From contig JABAKD010000016.1 in the NCBI GenBank assembly GCA_012845835.1, positions 22,187,182-22,251,181 of the forward strand: a stretch of DNA of 64,000 nucleotides. Reading direction: 5' to 3'. The notes beneath the pieces were generated by a model. The model was not told where the DNA came from. It saw nothing but the letters and a program-made list of their open reading frames with translations, and made no database searches. Below, piece by piece: positions 43,896 to 57,478 of the stretch; the first letter of the stretch is position 1; every line of letters begins with the position of its first letter. Source of the DNA: Undaria pinnatifida (Eukaryota > Sar > Phaeophyceae > Laminariales > Alariaceae). A program made the translations under genes and the position numbers.

Positions 43896-44340
43896 CTTGG
43901 TTGTTTCGGGTCTTGGAGGGCATGCGGTGGTTTACAGTGATAGGAGGTGTTATGTGCTCTTACAGAAATGAAGTAGGAGATAGGTATTACAGTGGGTTAT
44001 GGAGTGTCTGCCACTAGAGTAAAATCTCCAACTTGTGATGTCTGGTATCGCATAAACTCCTTCAATGTTTCTAGAGCTAGGTAGGGCGAGATGCACGTCA
44101 AAACGACGATGGTATCATAAGGGTGGATGTGAGACTTTATGATATCATGGTTCGATTTGTGGAACCGCATTGCATCTATAATATGTACGATGGGGTATTG
44201 TGTTCGGGGCAATTCGCGTCTAAGGAAAAGTGTGGTAGATGGGGAGATACGCCGTCGAAGGCATTGTGTGAATAACGAGAGGAAAAAAATATTACTGTAT
44301 TGCAGCATGTGGCATAGTATGTTATAAAGGCATGGATATT
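43896..44340. repeat. Spacer containing inverted partner of 20.9 kb
   Basis: 44140-44290 is the reverse complement of 20870-21010 (aagtgtggtagatggggaga; atgatatcatggttcga). No gene is seen. Confidence 0.6.
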
Positions 44341-45600
44341 TTATCAGGCGGACTATCCATGGAGAAACGTTCCTATATAGAACTGCCCCCCCTTTCCCCC
44401 TAGTTTGTCCAAACGCCCCCTCACAATCGAAATCGGCCTGAGCAATAAACACCTATACGCAGTTGATATCACCTCATTATCTTTCTGACCATCCATGACG
44501 TACGTTTCAATTATTTTCCCCCCACCCCCCCCCCTCCAACGCCCCCTCTTTTCCAACCACCCACACGATCGCCTAGACCTAGCACCACGCGTATAACAAG
44601 CTGCTACATATCTTTGATCTCACAGCCGAATTGTATTTGAATATTATTTGTGACCTAAACCTCCTAAAAAATCTACCTCCCCCCCCCCCCCCCTCTTGCT
44701 CTCCTTACTCAAACGCCCCATCAAATATCGAAATCCGCCAGATTAATAAACACTTCACGCACAGGATATCACCCCATTATCTTTCGAGAGCCATCCATGC
44801 CGCTGTGCCCCCCCCCCCCCCCCCCCCGCGCCTCGAACGCCCCCTTCTTCCCCATCACCCGCACCATCGCCTAGACCTAGCACCACATGTATACCAAACC
44901 CCTCACCTAACACCCTTCCTTCCCCCCCCCCCCCTCCGCCCCCCCCCAACCAATCCCGACCCCCCCCCCTCAAACACTCCACCCTCTCTTTACTCAATGA
45001 TTGTACGACTTACCCCAGGATATACATGATAAACTGATGCACATTTATCCCCTCAAAATAATGTATAGTTTCCACGCACGGATTGAGCTGCCCCACACGC
45101 CCCCCCCCCCCCGCGCCAACCCCCCCCCCCACCCCCCTCCCCCCCAAAAATAAACTGGTGACAAAACCGTCAGATTCATCCCCTTGAAAGGATTTATAGC
45201 TTACATGCACAAATTGCCCCCCCTTTCCCCCCCCTCCCCCCGCCCCTCCAAACCCGCTAGCTTTTGATCAAAACCAGGCCCCCACGTCCTTCAAAACTCC
45301 GCCCCACCCCCCTCACCGGTTATTCGACTTACAAGATTCACTTGATAAAAGGATACATTTCCCTTCACAGCTGTCACATTTTGTCCCGCTCAGAAACGGG
45401 TTTTATAGTTTCCGCGCACAGACTGACTAAAATCACCCTGTTGACCCTGATAGCTACACTGTGGAGTCGCCGACCTATATCCTTAATGAGGACACACAAC
45501 TCGTAATGCGCGCGATCGGAGTATCACACACAGCTTGCAAAGATGAGTTTCGACGAAATCTTCGATCTCACAGCTGGAGTGTATTTTCATTTTTTATAAT
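44341..45600 (-). repeat. R1 copy, minus orientation
   Basis: Same arrangement as 21.5-22.86 kb, with C homopolymers near 44680, 44810, 44925 and 45110. Cores tatagtttccacgcac (45064), ttatagcttacatgcac (45192) and tatagtttccgcgcac (45403). It ends with the inverted left end at 45585. Confidence 0.8.
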
Positions 45601-46029
45601 ATATTTGTGTGGTACTTGCGTGATCTATGGAGCCACCAGCAGGAGCGATATTTACTGGTGCGTGATATGAGTTGTTATGGTACACGTAAGAACAGTTGCT
45701 CGTGTGCCACATACATCGTCATCATATATGGTACATATGCTTTCATACGTACGTATTTGGAGATGGAAGTATGGTATGTAAGGTTGGATCAGCATGTACG
45801 GCTTCGCCTCGTGGGTGTATTGTGTGGTACGATAGAATTATCCGAGTATGGGACGAGACCGGTTGTCGCTGTTTATGGTTCGGGGACGAGGCGTGCTGGA
45901 GGGAGGAAGGTTCTCTCTTGGTCACTTCCAATTTTCCCCTCCTCCTCCCATCATCCTCTCCGGGGGTGGCAATGATAATATACATTTTCAACGTCTCTAA
46001 CCCATGCACCGGTTTTCCGATCAGGCGCG
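45601..46029. repeat. Inverted partner of 20.2-20.7 kb
   Basis: Shares gcaactgttcttacgtgt-type and ccgggggtggca-type blocks with the opposite strand of 20186-20760. No gene was recognised. Confidence 0.65.
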
Positions 46030-47050
46030 GGGGGGGGGAGGAATTGTAGCAGCATCATGGACGGCTCTAAAAAGGTAATGAGGTTACATCCCGGGCGGGA
46101 AGTGTTTATTACTCTGGCGGACTTCTATATTAGGTGGGGCATTTGAGCAAGCGAGAGCGAAGAGTAAATAAAGGGGGATGGGGGGGGGGAGGGTTTTCAA
46201 GAGGTTTAGGTCACAAGGCCGACATCACCGGAGGAGAAGACCTCCATAAATACCAGGGTATATATACATGTATGCATATCTATGTTGTCATCCTCCGTCG
46301 GATGTGCAAAAAATAGCACCAGCTCATAACCCTCCCATGTGATGTGTTTCATACACGTCGTATGTATGTGAACTAAATCCAGTTGCGTTCGAAATCCAGC
46401 GTAAGCTGAAATCTGCTCCCATTCCCGAGATAGGGAGAGCGCGAGCTGCCTCCACAGGTGGTCCTCGATACTACTTTGGCAGCGCAAGCTACTACCGTTC
46501 GTTGTATAAGGAATACCAGGATCAATAATTCAAGATAAAACTACAAGCAAGCTGTGAAAACGAAGATTTGGTCGAAACTCATGTACATAAGCTGTGTGTG
46601 ATACCCCGAAACTCGCGCATGTCTGAGTGTGTGTCCTCGTCAAAGACATAGGTCGGCGACTACCTGTAGAAGTACTGTGTAGCTTGTACGAGGGTCAACA
46701 GCGTGTTGTCAATCAATTCCTGTGAGAAACCTATTGCGGAGACACGCTGTTAGCAAGAGCGATTATCAATAAAAATGAGGGGCGAAAAGGCCCCCATTTA
46801 TGTATACAAGGGTTTGATTCAGGTATATTTTGTTGACCGGTCTTAAATCGAACACAGTCGAAGCGTGAGAGAGCTCGTGTGAAAGGTGGTGATATATTAG
46901 TATTATTTGTGTGTGATTTCATCCTGTTAAACAATGGATCTCCGTAATATAAACCCCGTTTGAGGGGGGCATAATCTGACGGCTGTGGAACAAACTCGTT
47001 TTCAGTTATCATACATATCCTGCAAGTCGTATACCCGGCGATGGGGTGGC
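46030..47050 (+). repeat. Diverged R1 pieces
   Basis: 46030-46215 matches the R1 centre (ggacggctctaaaaaggtaatgag, caagaggtttaggtcac). 46530-47050 is a more diverged left half (tcgaaactcatgtacataagctgtgtgtgat, aggtcggcgact, aatctgacggctgtgg). Confidence 0.6.
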
Positions 47051-49499
47051 GGGATTGTGCTTTTAGGGGGCAGCAGGAGATTGTGAGCTACTGACATGAC
47101 TGGCATGAGGAGATTAATACCTCACCAGAAACATAACCTCGATGGCGTTCGTTTGCGCAATCCGACTATTAATGCCGTTTCTATGCCTTAGTTCTAAAGC
47201 AAATACACTCGTTACAGCAGCATACTAACCGATGGTTCCACATTTGGCAAGCTCAACCGGACAGCAATGTCTGCCCCAAAATGCACAACCCCTCCCTTGG
47301 AATGACTCCTAGCCACTATGAAAGATATAGAGTTTAGAGTCTGAGGGTTAATGTTCAACAGTAGCCTACACAAACTTCGGCTAAAATAATGTAGTCAAAC
47401 AATCAAGAATACACAGTTTTTTTCACCCAGTTTTGCCAATTATTTAGACGAACAATTCACTTTAGTACAGCACCCATGCGTTGGGCTTGGAAGAGTTGTC
47501 TGCCCCAGAAGTTGACGCCCAAATCTTGATAAGGGCAATGCCCCTCCGAGTGGTAATCAAACTCATACAAAAGTTTTTTCAATTTATATCCCGACACAGG
47601 TACTACGTGCACGTCATAGATAGCAGAGGCAAGGGTGCCGCGAATAGGATACATGACGCACACCCTATGGTTTGATGTACGGGCTTTCGGGAAGGAGGGG
47701 GTGGTCAGGTACGAGCACATGATTTTATCTCTGAGTTGAGAGTGTTACTACGGTAACATTCGCCTCCCCACCCGCAAAGTCGTCTTAATGTGGAAATCCG
47801 ACGCCATATATTCGCCCCCTCCAATATCTCGAGGGGGATAAATTCGATTTCAGTTGAACTCTACTTTTGAAACGTGAGGATTTGGGTCGTGGTACATGTG
47901 CGCACGAGAAGCGCACAACTGTATTCCAGTAGAGTAGTGTCTGCGAAAGAAAATCTTGACGATATTGCAGAAACCCAATACAGGCATCCGCAGGGCGGCT
48001 ACTCCTCTTTAGCTTGTGGTTGGCATGTGACCATTGGCCGTCGATATTTTTGAAGATTGAGCAGTGCAACGAGGGCATGGGGGGGAAAGGTCGTGAGCCT
48101 CGTGGTTTTGTTTCCGAGAGTCGTCGGGAGAGAATAGCACAACCTGATCCCGGGCGCGAATGGTTCACTCTAACAGTGCATGCTTTTAGTTAACGTGGCC
48201 GGGATGTCCAGGCTTTGCAGACCTGCTGACACGATACGGGGGGCAGCGCTGGTGGCGTTGAGGTGGCAGAAACCCCTGGCGGTAATATGCTGCGAAGAGG
48301 GGTGCTTTCCTATACAAAGTGGGGTGTGCTTCGCATCGAGTGCCACCTACCTGTCATTAGTGCACCCAAGATGTAAAAGCTACATTAAGTCTCTACTATT
48401 GCACCAGTCTGGACAAGATCGAAACCTCCGTTGTGTATTTCAATCTTCACTATTGGACGCAACCGGAACAATATGGATGAGTCAGATATTCAGCAGGAAA
48501 CCCAGGGATCCGAGGTTAGATACGAAAGAGCTTAATTCAGCTGTCTTCAAGAGAGTGTCGTTCGCGATACATGTGACGCCCAAAGCGCAAGGAATAGAAA
48601 GTGGGCGGGATCCGGTCATGCGTGGTACTTCACCACCATAACCTGAATCCTGTCCCGTAGCTCAAAACCCTAAGGCGCACGCTCGGCTGCCATGAAAGGG
48701 AACTCAAAGAACGAAAACATGGGGATTTCATACACACCCATAGATAGGAATCTCACCCGTGACGCGGCATGAACTTGAACCTTCATTAGAAGTAGTCAGG
48801 AAAACCCTTCGGTAGTCCAACCATGCATTCTGCTTAGTGTCGTGCATAAGTCGCCCGGTGTGGTATGGCACGAAAAAGCGCCTATGCCTGGTAGAGCTCT
48901 ACTCTGCCGGCAATTTCGTACTACTAAAGTAGGTTCCCGGCGTGCAGTTGCGACGATATCATCAAGCTACCACAAAGAATGCGGCCATGGAAGACAGTCA
49001 GCTCGTCCTCGCTTCATGCACCTTCCTGTTAGTTTTGAGAACCCCAACCACACGTTTACCATGAAGGTCGGGAAATATAATCCCGCCACGAGTGGTGGTG
49101 GAGATGGGTGTGTGCGGATCTATGAACATGGCCGAGCGGGCGCCAGCAACAAGGCTGCCTTTGACTCCTCCCGCCCCCCCGCCCGCTCTGAGCGAGGGAC
49201 GAACATGGTCAATCGACACAACAGTTGCAGCTACACCATCCTCTGTGTGAGGGTCCAAACAACCGGAATGTTTATGGCTTAAAAGCAAGACCTAACAACA
49301 GAACCGAAACTGACTTGGAAATATGCACTGGTTCTGATGGGTCACATCTCACACCGAGCCCCCAGGAATTTGTCTCAGCCTAGGTTAGAATAGAGAACCA
49401 CGACTATTTCGGGCATTCCATACATCGATCGACAATAGTTCAACGCTCCGCACAGAGCAGACACAACACAGACATGTTACAGTAGTGGTGCACCTCTTT
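47051..49499. other. Long stretch without a recognised gene
   Basis: Open frames of moderate length exist (plus 48180-48641, 153 codons; plus 48842-49282, 146 codons; minus 47785-48168, 127 codons) but none shows a domain, repeat copy or splice context that supports it. It precedes an eroded gypsy pol, so an equally eroded gag or LTR could be hidden here. Confidence 0.35.
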
Positions 49500-52330
49500 T
49501 GTACCAGGAGGTCCTCATTTGCCAAGCAAGATTAATACTGCGCCCAAACATTTTGTTGAGCAAAGCCGATAGCGGCGGTAGGAGGGACAACCCGTGTTTC
49601 GACAATGGGTTTGAGCAACTCGCTCGAGTGACTTTGAACCTCCACGTTTGTTTTTATTAATTGGACTTTGTTAGGCGCTGCAAAGCCTACCATTTCATGC
49701 GGGTTCCATTCGGCCAACAGAAACAGCATTCAAAAAGCGTAAGACCGCATTGAGACCGCAAAGAGGAATAGCAGGATCACTTGCGGGAGTGACTCCGACC
49801 CACTGAATTACTGGGCCCATCCAAAACCGCATACGGCAGCCGATGCTTAACTCGAAGTAACCCGATGGCCATATACATGGCCCATATTTACAACGTTTTC
49901 GTCTATTCAAAGCAAGAACGACATTGCGACGATTTCAAGGTTTGGAGCCCCGTCATCGAGAACACCTTTTTGCACAAAAAGTATTTACTCTATCGTACAC
50001 ACGACGCGCATAGAAGCACAATATATATTATGCACGGACAAGGTGCGGCTGGTGCCAGTGGAATGCAGCTTCGATCACCGCAGTCAAACTTGCCGCTCAA
50101 GGTGCCGCTCCCGACGGAATTGAGTGCTGCTGTACAGCCTGCGATCGCCGGTCGTTGAACGCATTCAATAGGTCGTGTGGCCAGCATCCGCACTATATCT
50201 GACTTCTACCTGGCCGGTCAGAATACCGGTTCCCTTGTTGAAGCAGGGTGCAGTCGCGTAGTTTTGTGGTCACGCACGCAGCCCTTTTTTACAGCTGAGG
50301 CGCCGTTTCTACCTTAGATTCGAGGGTGTATCGACGCCGTGCTTCCTGCCCACAGTTTACTCGTTGTGGAGTCCGGGATGGTTCCTTACGTATTTACCCC
50401 GTTTGGACGGCTTACTTGCACCACCCCCCCCCCCCCCCCCCCCCCCCCCACATCACTGTGATCTATTCGTGATCTACTTGCTTTCAAGTTCTAATCTAAG
50501 GTTGAGATTTTCTTAATTAACATGGGCCCTAACCGGCGCGTTTCGTGCACGGTGGGTGCGGGTGCCGGGTGTGCTTCCGTTATGGCAGAATCAGCGCCCT
50601 CTGGGATATCACCAATCCGCGTCGAATACTCGACTCAGGATGGTCCGGTTGACTAAGACGCTTGCGGCCTCGTTGGCGGTATCCTTCAGTATCTCCGTGA
50701 ACGGTGAGCTGAAAAGTCCAAGTCGTCTCTTGTTTACTCTATAGTCGTAGATATATACTTAATATGAACGCTACGTGGGGAGGTTCGCAATACCGGGTAG
50801 ATTGAACCAAAAGTTGCGTTCTGCGACTTTTTTGTGCCGAGGACGTCAAGCATACGCATTTAATCAAACAAACCGAAACCACAAAATCGAGCTCGTCATG
50901 CTGGCGGACGTAGCCTTTTCACGATGTTTCAAGGCGTGTTCTGTCCAACCGACCCTCCGAACGGAGAAGCGGCGATAAAATGTTTATCTAGGTGCGCACA
51001 ATTCATCTTCCTTTGGCTTACTCAATTTTCCCCACACATCCACGTGGGCACCTGTCTTCCTGTCCCTGATCCAGGTCTCAACACATGTCTTACAACATGC
51101 ACGCCCACGACAACAGTGTGAGTGAGATCGTTCCATCCATCTCCCCCGTGAAGTTGTGCGCAAATCAGATGGAACTCGGCTGGTGCCAGTATATCATTTC
51201 CCTAGGTAATCTACCGGCATTGTCTCTGAGGAGAGGCCATTTACAGAGCGGTAGGCACCTTTATTGACTTTGATGTACACTGTAGGTTCAACTGTTCTAT
51301 TGGTGAATGTTTACAACGCACACTGTGCTGTAGCTTCAGGTATGTACGTCCTACCGGAGCTGTGCTCACAAGGCAAACGTACCGGGACTCCCACGGGTGC
51401 AGCGTCGACGGGTACCGAGGACTAGTCGAGGGGAGGCATTGTTCTCCTTCGAGTCTCTAGTACCCTCCTGTGCGAAAGCTACAGCATGAAGACTACGGTG
51501 TTCCCAGCTCCGCGAATAAGCCACGTAGAGGTATATTGCACCCTCGTCGGCAATCAATACTTTCCTCTTCGTTGCGTCACAATTCAGGTCCCTCGCCAAC
51601 TGCGGGCTTACAGACGTTGACTTCATCGACCTCAGCAAGTGTTTGGACGATATTGGACGAGGCGGCGTCACTAGGATGTACGTTTCCCCGTTGTTCGAAG
51701 ACGGGTAAGCAAATTATGTCGTAATCACTGTGACTTAACGCTTTCGCGTCGAAGGCAACGCTAACCAACGCTGTCAACTATGCGATGCCAGTAAGCCTGT
51801 CCATAAACGTGTAGCTGAAGATAATGCTAAGAATTGGAGGCGGCGGGTGGCACGAGAGAGGTCGACGACAATTTCCAGAAGATGCCCACCTCAAGATCTC
51901 AATACCGAACTGGTGAGGTCCATTTTGAAACCCAAACCAAACCGTGGGAAAAAATGTCAACTATCACCCGAATGAACAATCAAAGCTGCAGGTCTTTAAC
52001 GAATGGCAACGTATAGCCTCTTGCAACATGCGCCTAGGATTTTTGTGCCTCAATATTCAACCTGCGCGTTTACTGTCTTCTAGCTGTTCCTCCGTTTGAC
52101 GACCGTTGGTGTGGCCCCCAGCGTGACTTACGTGCATACTGTTGAGTTTGGTGATGAAACAGAGGTTTATCACGTCTCGCGTCTGAACAACCTCCGCTGC
52201 CGTCGTGGGTACAGAGCATGGTCAACAGCGGCGCAGCAGTATGTCGATACTTGGTGTTCGGAATATCTATGTTATTCTTCTTTCAGCGCGGGAAAAATAG
52301 TTGGGTCTCAAGTCTGGGTGTAAGGTAATT
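49500..52330 (+). pseudogene. Severely eroded Ty3/gypsy pol
   Basis: Scattered traces occur in the order expected of gypsy pol, across shifting frames. RVPFG and then an Ala/Phe-rich break at 49700 resemble the (R)MPFGL.NAP RT motif. IYNVFVYSKQERHCDDFKV at 49890-49945 looks like (Y.DD)+FVYSK...H..... RNase H-like HKIELVMLADVAFSRCFKAC with PTDPPNGEAAIKCLSR lies at 50880-50990. Integrase-like DVDFIDLSKCLDDIGRG and FEDG.ANYVVI lie at 51615-51725, and VTYVHTVEFGDETEVYHVSR at 52125 is like the integrase C-terminal domain. Catalytic residues are lost. Each trace is weak alone; the collinear order is the support. Confidence 0.4.
50424..50449. repeat. Poly-C tract (26)
   Basis: Uninterrupted run of C inside the eroded gypsy region. 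Confidence 0.95.
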
Positions 52331-53649
52331 TGAGCTCAGCTGTGGGATCTCTTACTTTTTTTCCTTGTGAAGCATGGTTAACGGGTATATAACAGCAACA
52401 ACAAGGGTCCGTGGTGGCACACGACGGTGAAATAGGAATTAATTTTGACGCTCAAAAGCCTCCAGAATGTTAGCGACATTAATAAGATGAAAGTGCAGCC
52501 TTGGATGGCCCTCGAGGGTCGATCTTGCATTTGTGTCTGTTATTGCTAATACGCCTAGCCACACAAAAATTACGGCAACGTTGTCCAACGACTTCGCGTG
52601 TATACATGTGGCGGGCGATTCTGCTTCCTCCTCTCTTAAGCCACCCCTCGCACTGCACCTAACGTGATTAATGCCATTTTGTAGACGACTGAATAGCAAC
52701 GAGTTTTGCAACGAAAACTGCCGACATTCTCGGGTCTGTGGGTGCCTTGAAGGTTTCGTGAGTCTCGCCTAACTTCAAAGTCGCCGGTAAATCTCGGTTT
52801 GAAACCCATGCGGGACGAGACCGGTTCTCCGGCGAATGGTTGCATTGCCCCCGATGTCATGTTTGCATCATTGCACTGCTGCTTGTCGGGGAATGTTGTT
52901 GCAGTTTTCGTTGTACCTGTTGCTATTGTTCTAATAGTCAACAACGTTTTGCCTCTACGAAGGATATCTGAGGTTGTACTTATCGCGCATAACCAGATAC
53001 AGCGGAGATTCCGTGGTCACACAAGTTATTGGGGCGTTTCGCTGTACTAGATGCCGAGTCCACGACAACCAAATGTCAGATAAATACTTAACCGGTGGTT
53101 TAGCGGCTGGAAGACACTCGGTGCGAGATACGGCTGCACCAAAGGTTTTCGGCGCTGTAAAAACACGCCGCATCACACGTTTCAAATCAAGACCTATGTT
53201 ACACGCGCATCCTCGCCAACTCGAAGGTTACATGTATAGCACTACCGCGGCTCTGGCGGGGGCGGGTGTACTCAGTTCGTGCATGGCCGTAGTCCTATGA
53301 CCGAAACCTCTCGCAACCCTACCGTGCCGGGACGGAACACGTCGGGTGTTCACCAACCAGACAGACATTGCTTGCACCAAGCGCAAAGCTCCGTGAGATG
53401 TTCGTCCAGTCGCAATAACCGCTCGTTGGACGGACTTCGGGACTTCGTGCGTACTTTCTTTGTTGTGGATGAAAGCGCTATTGAGTAATAATTTTTTTGT
53501 GTTGTGGCCACACCAGAGACAGCAATGGGTACTACCAAAACGCGTTCATAGTGAATCAAGAAACACCCTCGTGGTCAGCATCACTACCGCCACAACGGGG
53601 ACGCCTACCAGCACCCGGATATTACCGACGGTATAGGCCCGTCGTCGTC
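52331..53649. other. Spacer without recognised gene
   Basis: Short frames on both strands (plus 52974-53300; minus 52636-52944) without motifs. It adjoins the LRR-exon array; no further LRR exon was found in it. Confidence 0.4.
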
Positions 53650-54326
53650 AACGAATGAACGGCATTGGAAGAGGTCGACAGCGGCAGATTATGGGGCACC
53701 GTCAAGGCTGAACCCGCCGGGCGTTCGCTTCCGATATCACTCTGAACCCCCCGACTTCCCCCCCCACTTTGAGATTCTCTCCGACAGGAAGCTGCTACAA
53801 GAAGGGAATACCCCCCGACCCGCCTCGATGACAGACCCCAAATACTAACCCGAATAGGGAAGGTTCCGTGCCCAAGGGTGTTGCTGAGCTACAAAGATGC
53901 CAACTGGTATTCCGCTCAAACACGCGACAGTCCGCACTGAATCAAACACATCGCACAAGTTGGTTGGGTTGTGTGGAGCATGGGTATAAATATATAAGCC
54001 CACTTGTGTTGGTCCATCAACCGTGTAACAGCGATATCGCCCTGCAAAGTCAATCTAACTACATAATGCTCTGTGGCCGATCTGTCCCATAGCAATGACT
54101 GCTCCTATTTCAGCCCTATATTTCATATGCTTAGCATTGAATTATCACTTATGCATATATATGTTGAAACTACTGCTCGCGAAACAAACACGGAACATGG
54201 ATGTTCGGCGTACCACTAACCCACGTTCATTAGCTGTCACCGACGACAACATAACAAGTATTTACGATTGTTGATCGGGTTGCATTTTCGCCCTCCTGCC
54301 GCCACGGGTTCCGCCACGTACACGAG

Positions 54327-54398
54327 GTACCTTACTGGAAACAACCTGGCAACCCTTCCATCGAACGTCTTCGTCGATCTGGGAGCTCTGACTCATCT
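54327..54398 (+). CDS. LRR exon 1 (class 1)
   Basis: Exactly 72 nt between an AG acceptor (cacgag) and a GTGAGTATG donor. It begins with one base completing a codon and ends with two bases of the next, so both introns are phase 2. It encodes YLTGNNLATLPSNVFVDLGA and then LTHL, one 24-residue LRR of the LxxLxLxxNxLxxLPxxxFxxL type, the usual fold of ligand-binding receptor ectodomains and ROCO/NB-LRR sensors. Stops in the flanking sequence rule out a longer continuous ORF. No start, signal peptide or kinase/GTPase exon is visible nearby. Confidence 0.8.
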
Positions 54399-55317
54399 GT
54401 GAGTATGTCGATAAGCTACCCTTGAAAGTTGGTACACGCCTCCTTCACTTCTCCTCCAGCATTTCCAAGGCGCGAAATGACCGGCAACATTACACAGATA
54501 TACCGTGGTTGAACCACACGTTGGCCTCTAAAGGAGTTCGGGCTGAATGGTCGATGATTCTAAACGGAGAGAAATGACGGAGAAACTCGGCACCTTGTCC
54601 ATTATTCCAAGAGGTTAGAGCATGGTTTACGAAATTTTGTACCAGTAGGTCTTGAAAGCTTGAGATGGAACTTTAGTACTTCGACGGCGTCAGCTATTTG
54701 TGCACCGTCAGGGCTGAACCTGCCTGGCGTTCGCGCCCGTTACCACTCTGAGCCCCCCGACTTCCCCCCCAAGTATATGTTTTGTCGGGCAAGTAGCTGC
54801 TACACGAAGGGAATACCCCGTCATCCGCCTCGATGCAAGATGTCAAATGTTAACCCAAATACGGATGGTTCCGTGCCGATGAGCGTTGCCGTCCAATACA
54901 GCTGTCAACTGGCAGTCTGCTCAAACACGCGACAGTCCACACCGAATCAAGCGCAACGTACGAGTGTGAAGCGTAGATTTTGATAGCAGCACACTTGCGA
55001 TAGTCCATCAACAGTGTAACATCAAAAACGCTCTGCAAAGTCTATTTCACTACATATAGCTCGGTGGCCGATCTGTACTATGGTAGTGACCGCTCTTGCT
55101 TCAGCCCTGTTTTTCGTATATTTAGCATTCGATCATCACTTATGCATAAATATGTGGAAACTACTGCTCGGGAAACAAACACGGGACATGGAAGTTCGGC
55201 GTATCACTAACCCACGTTCATTAACTGTCATTGACGACACCATATCAATTATTTACGATCGTTGACCGGGTTGCATTTTCGCCCTCCTGCCGCCACGGGT
55301 TCCGCCACGTACACGAG

Positions 55318-55389
55318 GTACCTTGATGGAAACAACCTGGCAACCCTTCCATCGAACGTCTTCGCCGATCTGGGAGCTCTGACCCATCT
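55318..55389 (+). CDS. LRR exon 2 (class 1)
   Basis: 72 nt, phase 2 on both sides, AG before and GTGAGTATG after. It differs from exon 1 at four bases, three of them amino-acid changing: residues TG become DG after the conserved Leu, and V to A in the FxDL segment. Core GNNLATLPSNVFADL. Confidence 0.8.
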
Positions 55390-57456
55390 GTGAGTATGTC
55401 GATAAGCTACCCTTGAAAGTTGGTACACGCCTCCTTCACTTCTCCTCCAGCATTTCCAAGGCGCAATATGACCGGCAATATTACACAGACAGACCGTGGT
55501 TGAACCACACGTTGGCCTGTAAAGGAGTTCAGGCTGAATGGTTGATGATTCTAAACGGAGAGAAATGACGGAGAAACTCGGCACCTTGTCCATTATTCCA
55601 AGAGGTTAGAGCATGTTTTACGAAATTTTGTACCAGTAGGTTATGAAAGCTTGACATGGAACTTCAGTAACGCGACGGCGTCAGCTATTTGTGCACCGTC
55701 AAGGCTGAACCCGCGGGGCGTTCGCGTCCGTTACCACTCTGAGCCCCCCGATTTCCCCCCAAGTATATTTTTTCTCGGACAAGTAGCTGCTACACGAAGG
55801 GAATACCCCCGTCATCCGCCTCGATGCGAGATGTCAAAATGTAACCCTAATACGATTGGTTTCGTGCCGATGTGCGTTGCCGTCCAATACAGCTGTCAAC
55901 TGGCAGTCCGCTCAAACACGCGACAGTCCACACTGAATCAAGCGAAACGCACCAGTATGGAGCGTAGATTTTGATATGAGCACACTTGCGTTAGTCCATC
56001 AACAGTTTGACAGCAAAAACGCTCTGCAAAGTCTACATCATTACATATAGCTCGGCGGCGGATCTGTTCTATGGTAGTGAACGCTCTTGCTTCAGCCCTG
56101 TTTTTCATATGTTTAGCATTCGATCATCATTTATGCATATAAACATGAATATAATCATTCCTTGAATATAGAGCCATTCCTTGGTGTCATGGACTTTGGT
56201 CCGGAGTTTTTTGTCTCGGCCTAAGTTGCGATTGCGGAACTGGAATTCTCGGTCGAATATGGCTTGGTTCGAGCGCCGCGTTCGGGGGGCGGCTCCAACG
56301 CCCCTCGCCCTGCCGTGTCCGTTCCGCACATCGACGTGAACGCGGACGGGCGCCGAGCGAGACGAGCGAGTGTCGAGGAGGAATTTTGGAAAAATTGATG
56401 AATCTTAATGGCTGCAACGCCTGAATGATTTACAAAATTGGCATCATTTCCAAACGGTACGTGATAATGTTTGGAATTTTGCGTACCGGATGAGAACAGC
56501 AGTATGTACGACGAGCATGAACGCCAACTAACGGCATTGGCAAACACACAACAACAGGTGCATGCAGCAGCAGTAGCCGAAGGGCGAAACTTCTAGCACA
56601 TACTGCAGCAACTAGTAGCAACCAGAACCACAGCAGATAGCTCAAAGTGCAGTACGAGTGCCGTTGGCAAGTTTAGTCGTACACGCATCACTTTGTCCAA
56701 TATATAACAACCGTTTTATGTTCATATTGATGGAGAAAAAAATACCAGGTCGTATTACATTTTTTTCCTGTAAAAGATTGATACGTCGTACGAGCGGACG
56801 TTCTGATTCTGGTGCCGTGAGACCATCGAGCACACCGCATGTTTTACCTAAACAAGAGCCAACAAGGGGCAGCGCACAGGGGCCCCCAACACAGAGACAC
56901 GTGACAACCACGGCCAGCTATCGGTCGCGTAATTGTCCGGTGGTCCGTGCTTCTGTGGGTGTATCGGAAGTCGTTCGTTGTACTGCTGTAGATCGTCGAG
57001 AAACCACGTGGCATCGTGCTGGTGGCAAGACTCGCCAGTAGACCCCCCAAAATTTATTTACCTTTTCTTTTTCTTGGCCCCTTGCACCCATTTCCTTTCC
57101 TTTCTCTTCTTTGTTTGTTTCTTTTTTCCAATTGACTTGCGTCTGTTGTGCGCATGCGTAGTGATAGATACCACGTGTAATATATACGTGGTAGTCTTTC
57201 TTGGTTGGCAAGCGGTATAGTCAGTTTTCCCAGGCGCGAGTAATGAGACGTATGCACCGGTATGGACCTGGCACATCGTAGACTGACTCCCGATTTCACT
57301 TTTATATGTTTCTGGTGGAGGCATGAATTGCGTCAGCTGTGATTCATGCGTGTACCACCTTTGGTTTGTGTTTTTCCCCTAGGGTATTCCTCAGCTCCAG
57401 AGTGACTGGAGCCTGTCCTGTGACCACGGACTTGGTTATGCGAGTTAATGTGAGAA

Positions 57457-57478
57457 CGACAACAACAACAACAACTGA
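57457..57478. repeat. Short AAC tract in X copy 2
   Basis: A run of five to six AAC units with the same flanks as the longer tracts at 5253 and (inverted) 30521. Confidence 0.9.

Noticed and set aside
52799-53300. Possible further LRR or receptor exon left of the array
   Set aside because: No LxxLxLxxN pattern, no 72-nt block between AG and GTGAGT found there.
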